A stretch of DNA of 64,000 nucleotides from Elusimicrobiota bacterium (GTDB lineage Bacteria > Elusimicrobiota > Elusimicrobia > Elusimicrobiales > Elusimicrobiaceae), in the NCBI GenBank assembly GCA_009778915.1, contig WRFH01000003.1, positions 96,906 to 160,905 of the forward strand, given 5' to 3'. Below are positions 33,735 to 42,683 of the stretch, piece after piece. The translations under genes were made by a program, and so were the position numbers. Each line of letters begins with the position of its first letter. Within the stretch, counting starts at the first letter, position 1. The notes under the pieces are model-generated. The model ran no database searches. It was not told the origin of the DNA and saw nothing but the letters and a program-made list of their open reading frames with translations.

Positions 33735-35123
33735 TCAATTTACTTCTTTAAGTTTTGCGGAAAAGTGAGACAGCGTTTCCGGCGCCCAGGCTACGGCTAA
33801 ACCTTTAATATCTTTTTTATTTTTGGCTATGTGCGCCATAACTTCTATAACATAATCAAAATGCGATTTTGTATATACCCTGCGCGGTATGGCAAGCCTT
33901 ACAAGTTCCATTTCCGCCGGCAGCCAGTTGCCTTTACCGTCGCGCCGGCCAAACATTAACATGCCTATTTCAACCGCTCTTATGCCGCCGGTTTTGTACA
34001 TGTGACAGACCAGACTCTGCGCCGGGAATTTACTTTGCGGAAAATTCGGCAGGAATTTTTTTACATCTATGTAAACGCCGTGGCCGCCCGGCGGATAAAT
34101 TATCGGCACGCCGGCTTTTAATAAACCCTCGCCCAGATACGCGGTACTTTCAATTCTGTAAGCCAGATAATTTTCGTCCAAACCTTCCGTAAGACCAACG
34201 GCTAACGCTTCCATATCGCGGCCCGACATGCCGCCGTAATTTAAAAACCCTTCACCCAAAATTAAAGCCTCTTTCGCTTTCTGCAGCCAAGCCGTATCAT
34301 TTTTAAAAGCCAGGAAACCGCCGATATTAACCAAAGCGTCTTTTTTGGAACTCATCCATGCTCCATCGGCGTATGAGAACATTTCCCGCGCTATTTGTTC
34401 CGGCGTTTTGTTCTGATAACCCTTTTCGCGCGTTTTAATAAAGTAAGCGTTTTCAGCAAACCGCGCGCAGTCCAAAAACATGGGAACGCCGTTTTCTTTA
34501 CAGATTTTTGACGCTTCCCTGATATTTGCCATACTCACCGGCTGCCCGCCGAAGGAATTATTTGTAACGGTCATTACGCACAGAGGAACGTTTTTTTCTT
34601 TAATAACTTTTTTAAGTTTAGCCAAATCAATATTGCCTTTGAACGGGCCGGGCGTGTCAAACAGGTAGGCCTCTTTAACCGGGATATCAAGCGCTTCCAT
34701 TTTATTGGCTTCAACGTTGGCCCTCGTCGTGTCAAAATGCGCGTTTGAAACTATGGTAGCCCCGGGTTTTAAAGAGGCTATCACGCCGAACAAAATCCTT
34801 TCCGCCGCCCTGCCCTGGTGAACGGGCAGAACGTTAGCGAAACCTGTTACGGAAGTCACGGCGTCCTTAAAACGGTAAAAACTTTTTGCGCCGGCGTAAG
34901 ATTCGTCCCCTGCCATCAGCGCGCCCCACTGTTTGTCGGACATCGCGCCCGTGCCGGAGTCCGTCAGAAAATCAATAGTAACTTTTTCAGCCGGCAGATT
35001 AAAAGGATTATACGCGGCCCGTTTTAAAACGGCAAGTCTTTCCGCCGCCGTAGTAACCGGAACGGCTTCAATAACTTTAATTTTAAAAGGTTCAAATTTA
35101 GTTTTCCATTGAATTTCTTTCAT
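33735..35123 (-). CDS. Tryptophanase / tyrosine phenol-lyase family enzyme
   Basis: This 462-residue PLP enzyme of the beta-eliminating lyase family degrades Trp or Tyr to indole or phenol, pyruvate and ammonia. Motifs are FLTDSGTGAMSDKQW, HQGRAAERILFG, NNSFGGQPVSMAN, FLDCARFAENAYFI, and the PLP lysine in WMSSKKDALVNIGGF. ARRVYT-type ending is seen as LAIPRRVYTKSHFD. The start at 35123 gives the family N-terminus KFEPFKIKVIE; the longer frame to 35210 runs into tolB. It begins 4 bp after the tolB stop, so it may be read from the pal-cpoB-tolB transcript. Trp versus Tyr specificity is not decided. Confidence 0.87.
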   Translation of the reverse strand: MKEIQWKTKFEPFKIKVIEAVPVTTAAERLAVLKRAAYNPFNLPAEKVTIDFLTDSGTGAMSDKQWGALMAGDESYAGAKSFYRFKDAVTSVTGFANVLPVHQGRAAERILFGVIASLKPGATIVSNAHFDTTRANVEANKMEALDIPVKEAYLFDTPGPFKGNIDLAKLKKVIKEKNVPLCVMTVTNNSFGGQPVSMANIREASKICKENGVPMFLDCARFAENAYFIKTREKGYQNKTPEQIAREMFSYADGAWMSSKKDALVNIGGFLAFKNDTAWLQKAKEALILGEGFLNYGGMSGRDMEALAVGLTEGLDENYLAYRIESTAYLGEGLLKAGVPIIYPPGGHGVYIDVKKFLPNFPQSKFPAQSLVCHMYKTGGIRAVEIGMLMFGRRDGKGNWLPAEMELVRLAIPRRVYTKSHFDYVIEVMAHIAKNKKDIKGLAVAWAPETLSHFSAKLKEVN

Positions 35124-35127
35124 AATT

Positions 35128-36405
35128 TTATTTGCTCCAGTCCGGCGTATAAGAATCGCCGGGGATATCCGCCAGCAAATGCGGCGCGCTGCCGTCGGCG
35201 TCCATAACATAAAGCTGGCGGCGGCCGTTGCGCGTCGTCGTAAAAGCTATAAATCTTCCGTCGGGGGACCAGGTGGGGTCCTCGTTCCTGCCGCTGTCGG
35301 ACGTAAGCTGCCTTACCTGCGTGCCGGTAATGTCAACTAAAAACACGTCTATCGGATTATACGGCGACGTGCGGCCTGAAAACACAATCCACTCCCCGCT
35401 CGGGGACCACTGCGGCGTGTCCGCCCAGTTCAGCGTAGACGTCAGACGGCGCGTGGAGCCCGTTGACATATCCATCACGTAAACCTGCGGGTTGCCGGAA
35501 CGGTTAGAGACAAAAGTTATATATTTGCCGTCCGGCGAATAAGACGGCGAACCGTCCACGCCGGAAGATTCAGAAATTTCCGTAATCTTTTTAGTTTCCA
35601 GATTCATTTCAAACAGGCTGGGATTGTCTTTGCCGGAGCGCGTCATGGCCAGCGTTTTCCCGTCGGGCGAGACGCCGCCGATTAAATTTAATACCCTTGA
35701 CGTGGCTATGGGCACCACTTTGCCGGCGGCCAAATCAATGGCGAAAATATCCGGATTTCTGTAACGGTAAGACGTGTAATAAATTTTGCCGTCGGTAGAC
35801 CAGCGCGGCAGAATGGCGATGGATTTGTCAGTCGTCAGTTTACGCAGATTCGCGCCGTCATAGTCCGCTATATAAATTTCTTTATTGCCGGTAGCGCTGT
35901 TGGAAAACGCTATTCTCGTGTCCGCTATACCGCGCTTGCCGGTCAGCGCAAAAACAATCTGGTCGCTGGCGACGTGGGCCAGACGGCGCAGCGCGTTTGA
36001 TTTTCCTTTAAAAGCGCGGGCAAAAACTACTTTGTGGGTTTTCGTATAATAGACGTAAATTTTTATTTCAAAATTTCCGTTATCGCCTGTCATGTCGCCC
36101 TGCACGACGAAATCAGCTCCGTTTTTCTGCCACTCGTCAAGCTGCGCGGCCGCCGAAGAAACATTTATCTGCGGCCCGGTTTCTTTAATGTCAAAATGGC
36201 GGCTGAACATAAGGTCCGCGCGCATTACGTCAAAAATCTGTTTGCTCTCTTTTTCGGAATTGGCGTCGTGCTTAATCTCGGCAAGACCTAATGACGGCTT
36301 GTCATTGCCGCCCTTTGACGCAAGGCCTATATAAACGTCCGTCTGCTGCGCCGAAACGGCAAGCGGAAAGAATATCAGAATTAAAATATATAAAAATTTT
36401 CTCAT
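35128..36405 (-). CDS. tolB: Tol-Pal system periplasmic protein TolB
   Basis: This 425-residue protein has the signal peptide MRKFLYILILIFFPLAVSAQ, an N-terminal alpha/beta domain, and a beta-propeller with repeated blades of the type PSYSPDGKYITFVSNRSGNPQVYVMD, TPQWSPSGEWIVFSGR and DPTWSPDGRFIAFTTTRNG. TolB binds Pal and helps outer-membrane constriction and stability. It directly follows cpoB (1 bp). Confidence 0.95.
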   Translation of the reverse strand: MRKFLYILILIFFPLAVSAQQTDVYIGLASKGGNDKPSLGLAEIKHDANSEKESKQIFDVMRADLMFSRHFDIKETGPQINVSSAAAQLDEWQKNGADFVVQGDMTGDNGNFEIKIYVYYTKTHKVVFARAFKGKSNALRRLAHVASDQIVFALTGKRGIADTRIAFSNSATGNKEIYIADYDGANLRKLTTDKSIAILPRWSTDGKIYYTSYRYRNPDIFAIDLAAGKVVPIATSRVLNLIGGVSPDGKTLAMTRSGKDNPSLFEMNLETKKITEISESSGVDGSPSYSPDGKYITFVSNRSGNPQVYVMDMSTGSTRRLTSTLNWADTPQWSPSGEWIVFSGRTSPYNPIDVFLVDITGTQVRQLTSDSGRNEDPTWSPDGRFIAFTTTRNGRRQLYVMDADGSAPHLLADIPGDSYTPDWSK

Positions 36406-36406
36406 A

Positions 36407-37090
36407 TTATTTGATGGAGGCCAGTTCGCGCGCGGCTATTTTAGCCTCGGACGATTTCGGGAAATCCTGCGGTATTGACTGCAAATACTTTTTGGCCTCG
36501 CTCTTTTTATTCAAAGGCAGTATCGCTTTGGCGTATTTCAGCCTGTACGCCGGAGTATTTTTGCTTTTCGGGTATGTTTGCAGCAGTTTTGCGTACTGCA
36601 CCGCGGCGTCCTTCCATTGTTTTTTGCCCGCGTAAGCGTCCCCGATAAGATAATTGCTTTCCTCAACCAGTTCCCCGTCCGGATATTTGGTTAAATACAA
36701 ATTAAACCCCTCTATGGCGGCGTCATAATTGCCTTCGTCAAGACTTTTTCTGGCGTTCTCAAAAATCGTCGTCGGAAGTATGACGGCTTTAGCGTCCGCC
36801 TGCGCCTGCGCGACGGCCGCCGTGGCCACGGAAAGGTCGTCAAGTTTAGCCGACAGTTTTGAAATCATATTGCCGGTTTCCGTCATATTTTCGTTGGTGG
36901 TGTTTATATCGTTGGACAGGGAGTCAATGCGCGTGCTCAAATCAGCCTGGTTCTGCTGCATGGTATTAAGCGTCGTCGTAAGCTGCGCTATTTCGGTCCG
37001 CAGTCCGTCAATATCTTTATCGCTGGCCACGCAGCCGGAAAGCATGAAAGAGCCCAGACCTAAAATAAAAAATATTGCTGATTTTTTCAT
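36407..37090 (-). CDS. cpoB: Tol-Pal associated coiled-coil/TPR lipoprotein CpoB (YbgF)
   Basis: This protein of about 227 residues has the lipobox FMLSGC in MKKSAIFFILGLGSFMLSGC. A coiled coil follows (DIDGLRTEIAQLTTTLNTMQQ to about residue 90), then a C-terminal TPR-like domain (YDAAIEGFNLYLTKYPDGELVEES, YAKLLQTYPKSKNTPAYRLKYA). CpoB coordinates peptidoglycan synthesis with Tol-dependent outer-membrane constriction. Unlike E. coli CpoB, it looks lipidated. The start at 37090 is an ATG; GGAG 11 nt upstream also serves a TTG at 37111. Confidence 0.88.
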   Translation of the reverse strand: MKKSAIFFILGLGSFMLSGCVASDKDIDGLRTEIAQLTTTLNTMQQNQADLSTRIDSLSNDINTTNENMTETGNMISKLSAKLDDLSVATAAVAQAQADAKAVILPTTIFENARKSLDEGNYDAAIEGFNLYLTKYPDGELVEESNYLIGDAYAGKKQWKDAAVQYAKLLQTYPKSKNTPAYRLKYAKAILPLNKKSEAKKYLQSIPQDFPKSSEAKIAARELASIK

Positions 37091-37125
37091 ATAAATCCGG
37101 GCTCCTTTCAACTTTTAAAAAACGC

Positions 37126-37662
37126 TTATTTGACGGAAACTAAAGTTTCCGCGCGTCTGTTTTTGGCGTAGCAGGATTCGGTTTGTTCAAAGCAAATCGG
37201 TTTTTCTTTGCCGTAGGAAACCGACGTCATAGACGCCGTAGGTATGCCGAGCCTGCCGTAGTATTTTTTAACTTCCGTCGCCCTTTTGTCGCCGAGCGCT
37301 ATATTATAGGCTATTGTGCCCCTTTCGTCGCAGTGGCCTTCAATGGTTATGGTAACGCTGCCGCCTTTGGCTTTGATAGCCTGCGCGTTGTCCGCCAGAA
37401 TTTTTTTAGCGGCGGCGGATAAGTCATATTTGTCCAGCGCGAAATTTACTTGGCGCAAAGCCACTTCTGTGTTCTGCACGTCGACAACTACCGGCGCGGT
37501 GTCCTCAACGGTCACGTCTACAGTAGTCGGCGCGGCGAGGTTTTCGTCCGTCGTCGCCATCATATCGTCGCTCTGCTTCGTTTGTTTTTTGCAGGCCGCG
37601 AGACCAAAGCCGACACTGAGGCCGAGGCACAAGATTAAAACTATTTTTACAAGATTTTTCAT
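37126..37662 (-). CDS. pal: Peptidoglycan-associated lipoprotein Pal
   Basis: This 178-residue lipoprotein has the signal ending LAAC (lipobox FGLAAC) and a C-terminal OmpA-like peptidoglycan-binding domain with ITIEGHCDERGTIAYNIALGDKRATEVKKYY. The central part is rich in Val/Thr/Asp. It is the first gene of pal-cpoB-tolB, preceded by AAAGGAGAAAG. tolQ, tolR and tolA are not adjacent. Confidence 0.94.
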   Translation of the reverse strand: MKNLVKIVLILCLGLSVGFGLAACKKQTKQSDDMMATTDENLAAPTTVDVTVEDTAPVVVDVQNTEVALRQVNFALDKYDLSAAAKKILADNAQAIKAKGGSVTITIEGHCDERGTIAYNIALGDKRATEVKKYYGRLGIPTASMTSVSYGKEKPICFEQTESCYAKNRRAETLVSVK

Positions 37663-37707
37663 AAAACTTTCTCCTTTAAATAAAGATACTTTTATTCTAC
37701 AAACTTT

Positions 37708-39129
37708 TTAGCTTAAAAGTTTATTGAAAATTTCATTAAGCAGGCCGGGGTTGGCTTTGCCTTTGCTCTTCTTCATAACGGAACCTATTAAAGCGCCCAC
37801 GGCTTTCGCATTTCCGGCGCGGACGTCCGCCGCTATTTTCGGGTTTTCGGCGACGGCTTCTTTGGCCCAGACTTCAAGCTGCGCCGCGTCAGAAACCTGC
37901 TCAAGACACATTTCTTTTATAAGAATTTCCGGTTCTTTGCCGGTCTTCCACACGGCCTCAAAAACTTTTTTGGCCTGCGCGCGGGAAATTTTGCCGCCGT
38001 CGCAGAAATTTATGATTTTACCCAAAGACGCCGCGCCGACGGGACTGGACTCTATATCTTTTTTATCCGCGTTAAGCGCGCCCAACAAATCAGTCAAAAT
38101 CCAGTTGGCCGCGCTTTTTGGCTGAGCGCCGGTTTTCAGGACATGTTCAAAATATTCGGAAATTTCACGGCGGCTGGTCAGCACGCCGGCGTCATAAGCC
38201 GACAGCGCGAAATCTTTGATAAAACGCGCTTCCCTGGTCTCCGGCATTTCCGGCTGGCTGTTTTTCATGTCTTCAAGCCATTTGTCATCTAAAAGCAGCG
38301 GTTTTAAATCCGGGTCCGGGAAATAGCGGTAGTCAACCGCGTCTTCTTTAGAGCGCATGGCAACCGTTTGCCCGGTCTCTTTATTAAAAAGCAAAGTTTC
38401 CTGCTTAATTTTTTCGCCGTTGTTTAACATGTCCGTCTGACGGCCTATCTCCGCGTGAATAGCGTCCCGCACGGCCTTGAAAGAATTTAAATTTTTGATT
38501 TCAACTTTTGTGCCCAAAGTTTTTGTCCCCGCCGGCCGCAGAGAAATATTCACGTCCACGCGCAGTTCCCCTTTTTCCATGTCGCAGTTAGACGCGTTTA
38601 CCCACTGCATATTGATTTTCAGACGGGTTAAAAAATTATAAGCTTCGTCCGCGCCGTGTATCTGCGGCTCGGTCACGATTTCCAGAAGAGGCGTGCCGGC
38701 GCGGTTTAAATCTATCAGCGTCGCGTCCGCGCGGTGGATTGATTTTCCGGCGTCTTCTTCCATATGCGCGCGGGTTATGCCGATTTTGCGCCCGCCGATT
38801 TCCAGATAACCGTTTTCCGATATCGGTTTAAAAAGCTGCGTGATTTGGTAGCCTTTCGGAAGGTCCGGGTAAAAATAATTTTTGCGGTCAAAAATAGACA
38901 CCTTATTTATATTTAAATTAAGCGCAAGCGCGGCTTTAACCGCCAGTTCCACCGCGCCTCTGTTTAAGACGGGCAGGCTGCCGGGCTGCGCCGTGCAGAC
39001 CGGGCAGACGGCGGAGTTTGGCGCGGCCTCGTCCGGCATGCCGCTGGGGCACGAACAAAAAAGTTTGCTTTTGGTTTTAAGCTGCAGGTGTATTTCAAGG
39101 CCGATAACAGGTTCAAATTGTGTCGTCAT
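37708..39129 (-). CDS. gatB: Asp/Glu-tRNA amidotransferase subunit B
   Basis: GatB is the kinase/transamidase subunit that, with GatCA, converts Glu-tRNA(Gln) or Asp-tRNA(Asn). The 473 residues show GLEIHLQLKTKSKLFC, FDRKNYFYPDLPKGYQITQ, MEEDAGKS, RAGTPLLEIVTEPQ, ELRVDVNISL, VEIKNLNS and DYRYFPDPDL. The C-terminal YqeY-like tail is complete (VGALIGSVMKKSKGKANPGLLNEI). gatA and gatC are not in the window. It is divergent from murJ with only 20 bp between start codons. Confidence 0.96.
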   Translation of the reverse strand: MTTQFEPVIGLEIHLQLKTKSKLFCSCPSGMPDEAAPNSAVCPVCTAQPGSLPVLNRGAVELAVKAALALNLNINKVSIFDRKNYFYPDLPKGYQITQLFKPISENGYLEIGGRKIGITRAHMEEDAGKSIHRADATLIDLNRAGTPLLEIVTEPQIHGADEAYNFLTRLKINMQWVNASNCDMEKGELRVDVNISLRPAGTKTLGTKVEIKNLNSFKAVRDAIHAEIGRQTDMLNNGEKIKQETLLFNKETGQTVAMRSKEDAVDYRYFPDPDLKPLLLDDKWLEDMKNSQPEMPETREARFIKDFALSAYDAGVLTSRREISEYFEHVLKTGAQPKSAANWILTDLLGALNADKKDIESSPVGAASLGKIINFCDGGKISRAQAKKVFEAVWKTGKEPEILIKEMCLEQVSDAAQLEVWAKEAVAENPKIAADVRAGNAKAVGALIGSVMKKSKGKANPGLLNEIFNKLLS

Positions 39130-39149
39130 ATATATAATATAATATCAAA
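39130..39149. promoter_or_regulatory. 20-bp divergent leaderless promoter gatB / murJ
   Basis: The whole gap between the two ATGs is A/T except one C. For murJ, TATAAT (39138-39143) ends 6 nt before its ATG. For gatB, TATATT or TATTAT in the complement lies 4-6 nt before its ATG. Any -35 elements must lie inside the opposite coding region. Confidence 0.6.
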
Positions 39150-40682
39150 ATGGGTAAGATTTTTGCGGAATATTCCTATAAAAAAGGCGCGGCAATAAGC
39201 ATAATCTGCACGGCGGCGTGGAAATTGTTGTCTTTTGCAAACGGCGTTATGCTGGCTTTTTACTTCGGCGCGTCTTTTTATACGGATATTTATTTTTACC
39301 TTATTATGCTTGCCGGCATGGGCGGCACTTTTGTCGCCGGCATTAACACCAACGTCATAATCCCGCAGGCCATGCACCTCGGCTCAAGGGATAAAGAGAG
39401 CGAATTTGGGTTTTTAAACTGTTTCATACTTTTTTATCTGGTTATAGGACTGCTGTTTGCCGTTGGAGCGGCGGCCGCGCCGGGGTTTTGGCTCGGTTTG
39501 CTGTCCCGCTTCAACGGTTTTACGCCGGGCGCGCAGGCGTTGTTTAGCCTGGCGGCGGTTTATTTTATTTCTTTAATAATTACCGGGTTTTTTATAAATA
39601 TTTTGGAACGGCACAAAATTTTCGGCATAGCGTGGTTAAGTCCGCTGAACGCTTTAATCCCGTTTTTTCTTTTGGTATTTTTCCACAAAACGCTGGGCAT
39701 CGCCGCCATGTTGTGCGGTTTTATTCTGGCTAACGCCGTGCAAAGCGCGGCGTGCCTGGCGGTGATGATTATCAAACTCGGCTGGCGGCCGGTAATCAGC
39801 GCCGAAAGCATGACCAAAAAATTTTGGCACAATTTCTCGGCGGCGGCTGGAACGGAAGGGCTTAACTTTTTTACTTCCGCGCTGCCGGTGTTTATTATGA
39901 GCGGGCTTGGCGGCGCGACGGTATCCGCGTTAAATTACGCTAAACAGATTACGGATTCCCCGACGGAAATTATTACAAACCGAATATCTTTGGTAAGCCG
40001 TGTGCAGTTTAATGAAAAAGAAAATAAACGGGATTACGCTGGTCTGGCTGAAAGTTTTTACAACAATCTTTTTATCCTTCTTGTCTTGATGACGCCGATT
40101 GCTGTTTTCAGCTGTTTTTTCTCGCGCGATATCGTGAGACTGTTTTTTGAAAGAGGCAATTTTTCATATTCCACGGCAAAAAACACCGCAGCTTTTATTT
40201 CGCTTTTTACGCCGACGCTTGTTCTGCTGCTGCCTTTTTATCTGTACAGAAATCTGGCCGCGGCGGGCAGGAAATTAAAAGAATTTTTTATTATCCCGCT
40301 GCTGTCCGCGCTGTTTTTTACGGCGGCGGTTTTTTATTTGATGGGCGTTTACGGCGGGTTCGGTTATCCGCTGTCTCTGGTCGCGACAAATATTTTCGGA
40401 CTGCTGGTTATTTACCCTTTTGTAAAAAAACATTTTCCGTTTATAAGCCACGCCAAAACGCTTTTTGAGATGCTCAAAATAATTTTCCTCGCGCTTGTGC
40501 CGGCGGCTGTAATTATCCTAATCCCAAAAACTTTTTTTCAGAATTATATCGTAAGTCTGATTGCAAACGGAATTTTTTACGTAATATTTTTCGCGGCGGA
40601 AGTTATGTTTGTTTACCGCAAAAAACTAAAGCAGATTTTCAAACGCGGGCTGAACGGCGGCGTAAACGTCCGTCCGTTTTAA
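39150..40682 (+). CDS. murJ: MurJ/MviN-type lipid II flippase
   Basis: This 510-residue MOP-superfamily protein has about 13-14 transmembrane helices. It has an N-terminal region with ADxxxFA-like YTDIYFYLIMLAGM and the central ALNYAKQITDSPTEIITNRIS, compare the family pattern Y-A-x-x-L-x-x-x-P. It also has VRLFFERGNFSYSTAKNTAAF, the classic MviN motif (FERGxF...A). It flips lipid II across the inner membrane for wall synthesis. Its 3' end overlaps the convergent Mrp-type gene by 57 bp. Confidence 0.87.
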   Translation: MGKIFAEYSYKKGAAISIICTAAWKLLSFANGVMLAFYFGASFYTDIYFYLIMLAGMGGTFVAGINTNVIIPQAMHLGSRDKESEFGFLNCFILFYLVIGLLFAVGAAAAPGFWLGLLSRFNGFTPGAQALFSLAAVYFISLIITGFFINILERHKIFGIAWLSPLNALIPFFLLVFFHKTLGIAAMLCGFILANAVQSAACLAVMIIKLGWRPVISAESMTKKFWHNFSAAAGTEGLNFFTSALPVFIMSGLGGATVSALNYAKQITDSPTEIITNRISLVSRVQFNEKENKRDYAGLAESFYNNLFILLVLMTPIAVFSCFFSRDIVRLFFERGNFSYSTAKNTAAFISLFTPTLVLLLPFYLYRNLAAAGRKLKEFFIIPLLSALFFTAAVFYLMGVYGGFGYPLSLVATNIFGLLVIYPFVKKHFPFISHAKTLFEMLKIIFLALVPAAVIILIPKTFFQNYIVSLIANGIFYVIFFAAEVMFVYRKKLKQIFKRGLNGGVNVRPF

Positions 40683-41357
40683 GGCTTCTATGTCGCCGAT
40701 AGACGCTTCAAAATTCTTATCATAAGGCAGTTTGGCAAGGCATTTAAATTCGGCAAAAATTTCGCCTGTCTCACACCCGCCGCGTGTAAAATTATGAATA
40801 ATACCCAAGGTTTTTACGCCTGAATTTTTACAAAATTCCAAAGCTTTTACCGCCAGATTTTGGGACAAAATACTCGACGTTACGACGGCAATCATTTCAG
40901 CTTTCGGCATCAGCCGCATAATATCAAGCGCCGCGTCCGAAATACCGGGCGGCATATCCAAAATAAGCGCGTCAAGATTTCCCCAGTTCGTCACGGCCAG
41001 AAGTTCAATAATGGAATTTGTAACGTCTTCCCCGCGCAGGTGCGCGGCGCGGTTTTGCGTAAAATAGGCTAGCGACATAAATTTGATACCGGCGACTTCC
41101 GGCGGCGTAAGACCTTGAATTTCCGACGGGAATAAACTTTTCATACCGGGCGTAACACCCAAAATAACGTGGCAGGACGAACCGGAGAAATCCAAATCCA
41201 AAAGCCCGGTTTTAACGCCCTTTGCGGACAGCGCCAAAGCCAGCAGGCACGCCGCGGTTGATTTCCCCACGCCGCCCTTAAAACCAGTTACCGCGTAAAT
41301 TTTTTTGATATTTTTAATACGGTCTGAAATTGCAAAAGTGCGCGGGTCCAAGTTCAC
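40626..41357 (-). CDS. Mrp/MinD-type ATPase paired with hypA (HypB substitute?)
   Basis: This 243-residue SIMIBI-class ATPase has the deviant Walker A AVTGFKGGVGKSTAACLL near residue 25, LLDLDFSGSSCHVILGV and LILDMPPGISD (switch II). It is Mrp/NBP35-like, but the C-terminal CxxC used for Fe-S binding is absent: the equivalent region reads IHNFTRGGCETGEIF. It starts at a GTG after GAGGGGGAA and overlaps hypA as GTGA. In Thermococcus a Mrp/MinD-type ATPase (HypB-AT) partners HypA for nickel insertion. By position and missing CxxC, this gene is a candidate bacterial counterpart. No classical GTPase HypB is in the window. Confidence 0.75.
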   Translation of the reverse strand: MNLDPRTFAISDRIKNIKKIYAVTGFKGGVGKSTAACLLALALSAKGVKTGLLDLDFSGSSCHVILGVTPGMKSLFPSEIQGLTPPEVAGIKFMSLAYFTQNRAAHLRGEDVTNSIIELLAVTNWGNLDALILDMPPGISDAALDIMRLMPKAEMIAVVTSSILSQNLAVKALEFCKNSGVKTLGIIHNFTRGGCETGEIFAEFKCLAKLPYDKNFEASIGDIEALKRTDVYAAVQPAFENLL

Positions 41358-41758
41358 TTTTCCCCCTCAATTTCTTTTATGTAAACGCCGCGGCCGGCGG
41401 AGATTTTAAAATCCTGGCTCTTACACTTTGGGCAGGTTATATAAAAGCGCAGGGTTTCGGGCATAAAATGGATATCTTCGGCAGTTTCATGCGGCAATTT
41501 GCTACGGTCAAAATTAAAATGCGCGCCGCAGTTGTTGCAGTCAAAAGCAGCGCGTTCGGTTTCAATTTTCAGTTCGGTTTTTTCAAGGCCTTTGTGCGAC
41601 TTTTTTAATTCGTCAAAATTTTCTTTAAACACTTCCGGCGCGATATCCTGCACTTCGCCAAGCACGACGGTAACGGCGGAAACCGTTTTCAACCCCTTTT
41701 CTTTTTTTACCGCGGCCGCCGCGCGCGCGACGCTGTCCGACAATGCCCACTCGTGCAT
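41354..41758 (-). CDS. hypA: Hydrogenase nickel incorporation protein HypA
   Basis: This 134-residue protein starts MHEWALSDSV, where His2 and Glu3 form the nickel site. A zinc-hook domain follows with CNNCGAHF and CPKCKSQDF. The start at 41758 is required for the MHE terminus; a longer frame to 41794 would bury it. It lies 1 bp after murB and overlaps the Mrp-type ATPase by 4 bp. It acts with the hypCDEF genes encoded 33 kb away. Confidence 0.92.
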   Translation of the reverse strand: MHEWALSDSVARAAAAVKKEKGLKTVSAVTVVLGEVQDIAPEVFKENFDELKKSHKGLEKTELKIETERAAFDCNNCGAHFNFDRSKLPHETAEDIHFMPETLRFYITCPKCKSQDFKISAGRGVYIKEIEGEK

Positions 41759-41759
41759 A

Positions 41760-42656
41760 TCAAAACTTCCCCCACAAAATTTGTTCCAGCTCAAGATTTA
41801 TGGAGCTTTTTTCTTTGACTATTCTTTTAACTTCGTCTATTAAATCTTTAATATCCTGAGACGAAGCATGGTTAAAATTTATAATAAACCCGGCGTGCTT
41901 TTCGGACACTTTCGCGCCGCCGCGGCTTAAACCGCGCAGACCGGCCGCGTCGATAAGGCGGGACGCGTAATCCCCCTGCGGCCGTTTGAAAACGCTGCCG
42001 GCGGACGGATAGTCAAGAGGCTGGTTCGCCGTGCGTTTGCTTAAAACAAGATTGCGCGTTTCCGTCAAAGTTTTATAGTCGCCTTTTGTAAGCTTGAACG
42101 CGGCAGAAATTATTATAAAATTTTCAATGCCATCGACGCTGCGGTAGCCGAATTTTAAATCTTCTTTGGAAATTATCGATGGGCGGCCGTCAAAATCCAT
42201 AACCTCAAAATATTCAAGAGTTTCAAAAGTTTCCTGCCCGAAAGCGCCGGCGTTCATTCTGATGGCGCCGCCCACGCTGCCAGGTATGCCGGAAAGTTTT
42301 TCAATACCCGCAAGTCCGTTATCGACGGCGATTTCAACCACTTTATCAAGCGGCGCGCCGGCCTCGGCTTTTATAGTTTCTCCGTCTACGGCGACATCAT
42401 TCATGCGGCGCGTGGACGCAGTGATACCGTCAATGCCTTTATCGCTGACCAGCAGGTTTGAGCCGAAACCCAAAATCCTTATCGGAATCTCAGACAGGCG
42501 GGCGAGATTAAGAATAAAACTCCAGTCCTCAGACGTTTTCGGGTAAACCAGCACACGCGCCGGCCCTCCTGTTTTATAGGTAGTGTGCCGACGCATAGGC
42601 GCGTCAAATTCGCAGTTCTCGCCGAAAAATTCCTTAATCTCTTTCTCAAAATCCAT
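41760..42656 (-). CDS. murB: UDP-N-acetylenolpyruvoylglucosamine reductase
   Basis: This 298-residue FAD enzyme reduces the enolpyruvyl group to make UDP-MurNAc. It has RRHTTYKTGGPARVLVYP, RILGFGSNLLVSD, KLSGIPGSVGGAIRMNAGAFGQE, FGYRSV, and the catalytic PSAGSVFKRPQGDYAS with a Glu near the C-terminus (LELEQILWG). The type IIa MurB size fits. It is the first gene of murB-hypA-Mrp. The ribosome-binding region GGAGGACGGAGT is identical to that of guaB. Confidence 0.95.
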   Translation of the reverse strand: MDFEKEIKEFFGENCEFDAPMRRHTTYKTGGPARVLVYPKTSEDWSFILNLARLSEIPIRILGFGSNLLVSDKGIDGITASTRRMNDVAVDGETIKAEAGAPLDKVVEIAVDNGLAGIEKLSGIPGSVGGAIRMNAGAFGQETFETLEYFEVMDFDGRPSIISKEDLKFGYRSVDGIENFIIISAAFKLTKGDYKTLTETRNLVLSKRTANQPLDYPSAGSVFKRPQGDYASRLIDAAGLRGLSRGGAKVSEKHAGFIINFNHASSQDIKDLIDEVKRIVKEKSSINLELEQILWGKF

Positions 42657-42683
42657 TAATTAAGACTCCGTCCTCCAATAACT

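Noticed and set aside
35124..35210. 29-codon N-terminal extension of the tryptophanase-type gene.
   Set aside because: It is an out-of-frame reading of the tolB 3' end; the family N-terminus begins at 35123.
37091..37111. TTG start for cpoB.
   Set aside because: The following ATG gives a standard lipoprotein signal peptide; spacing from GGAG is acceptable.
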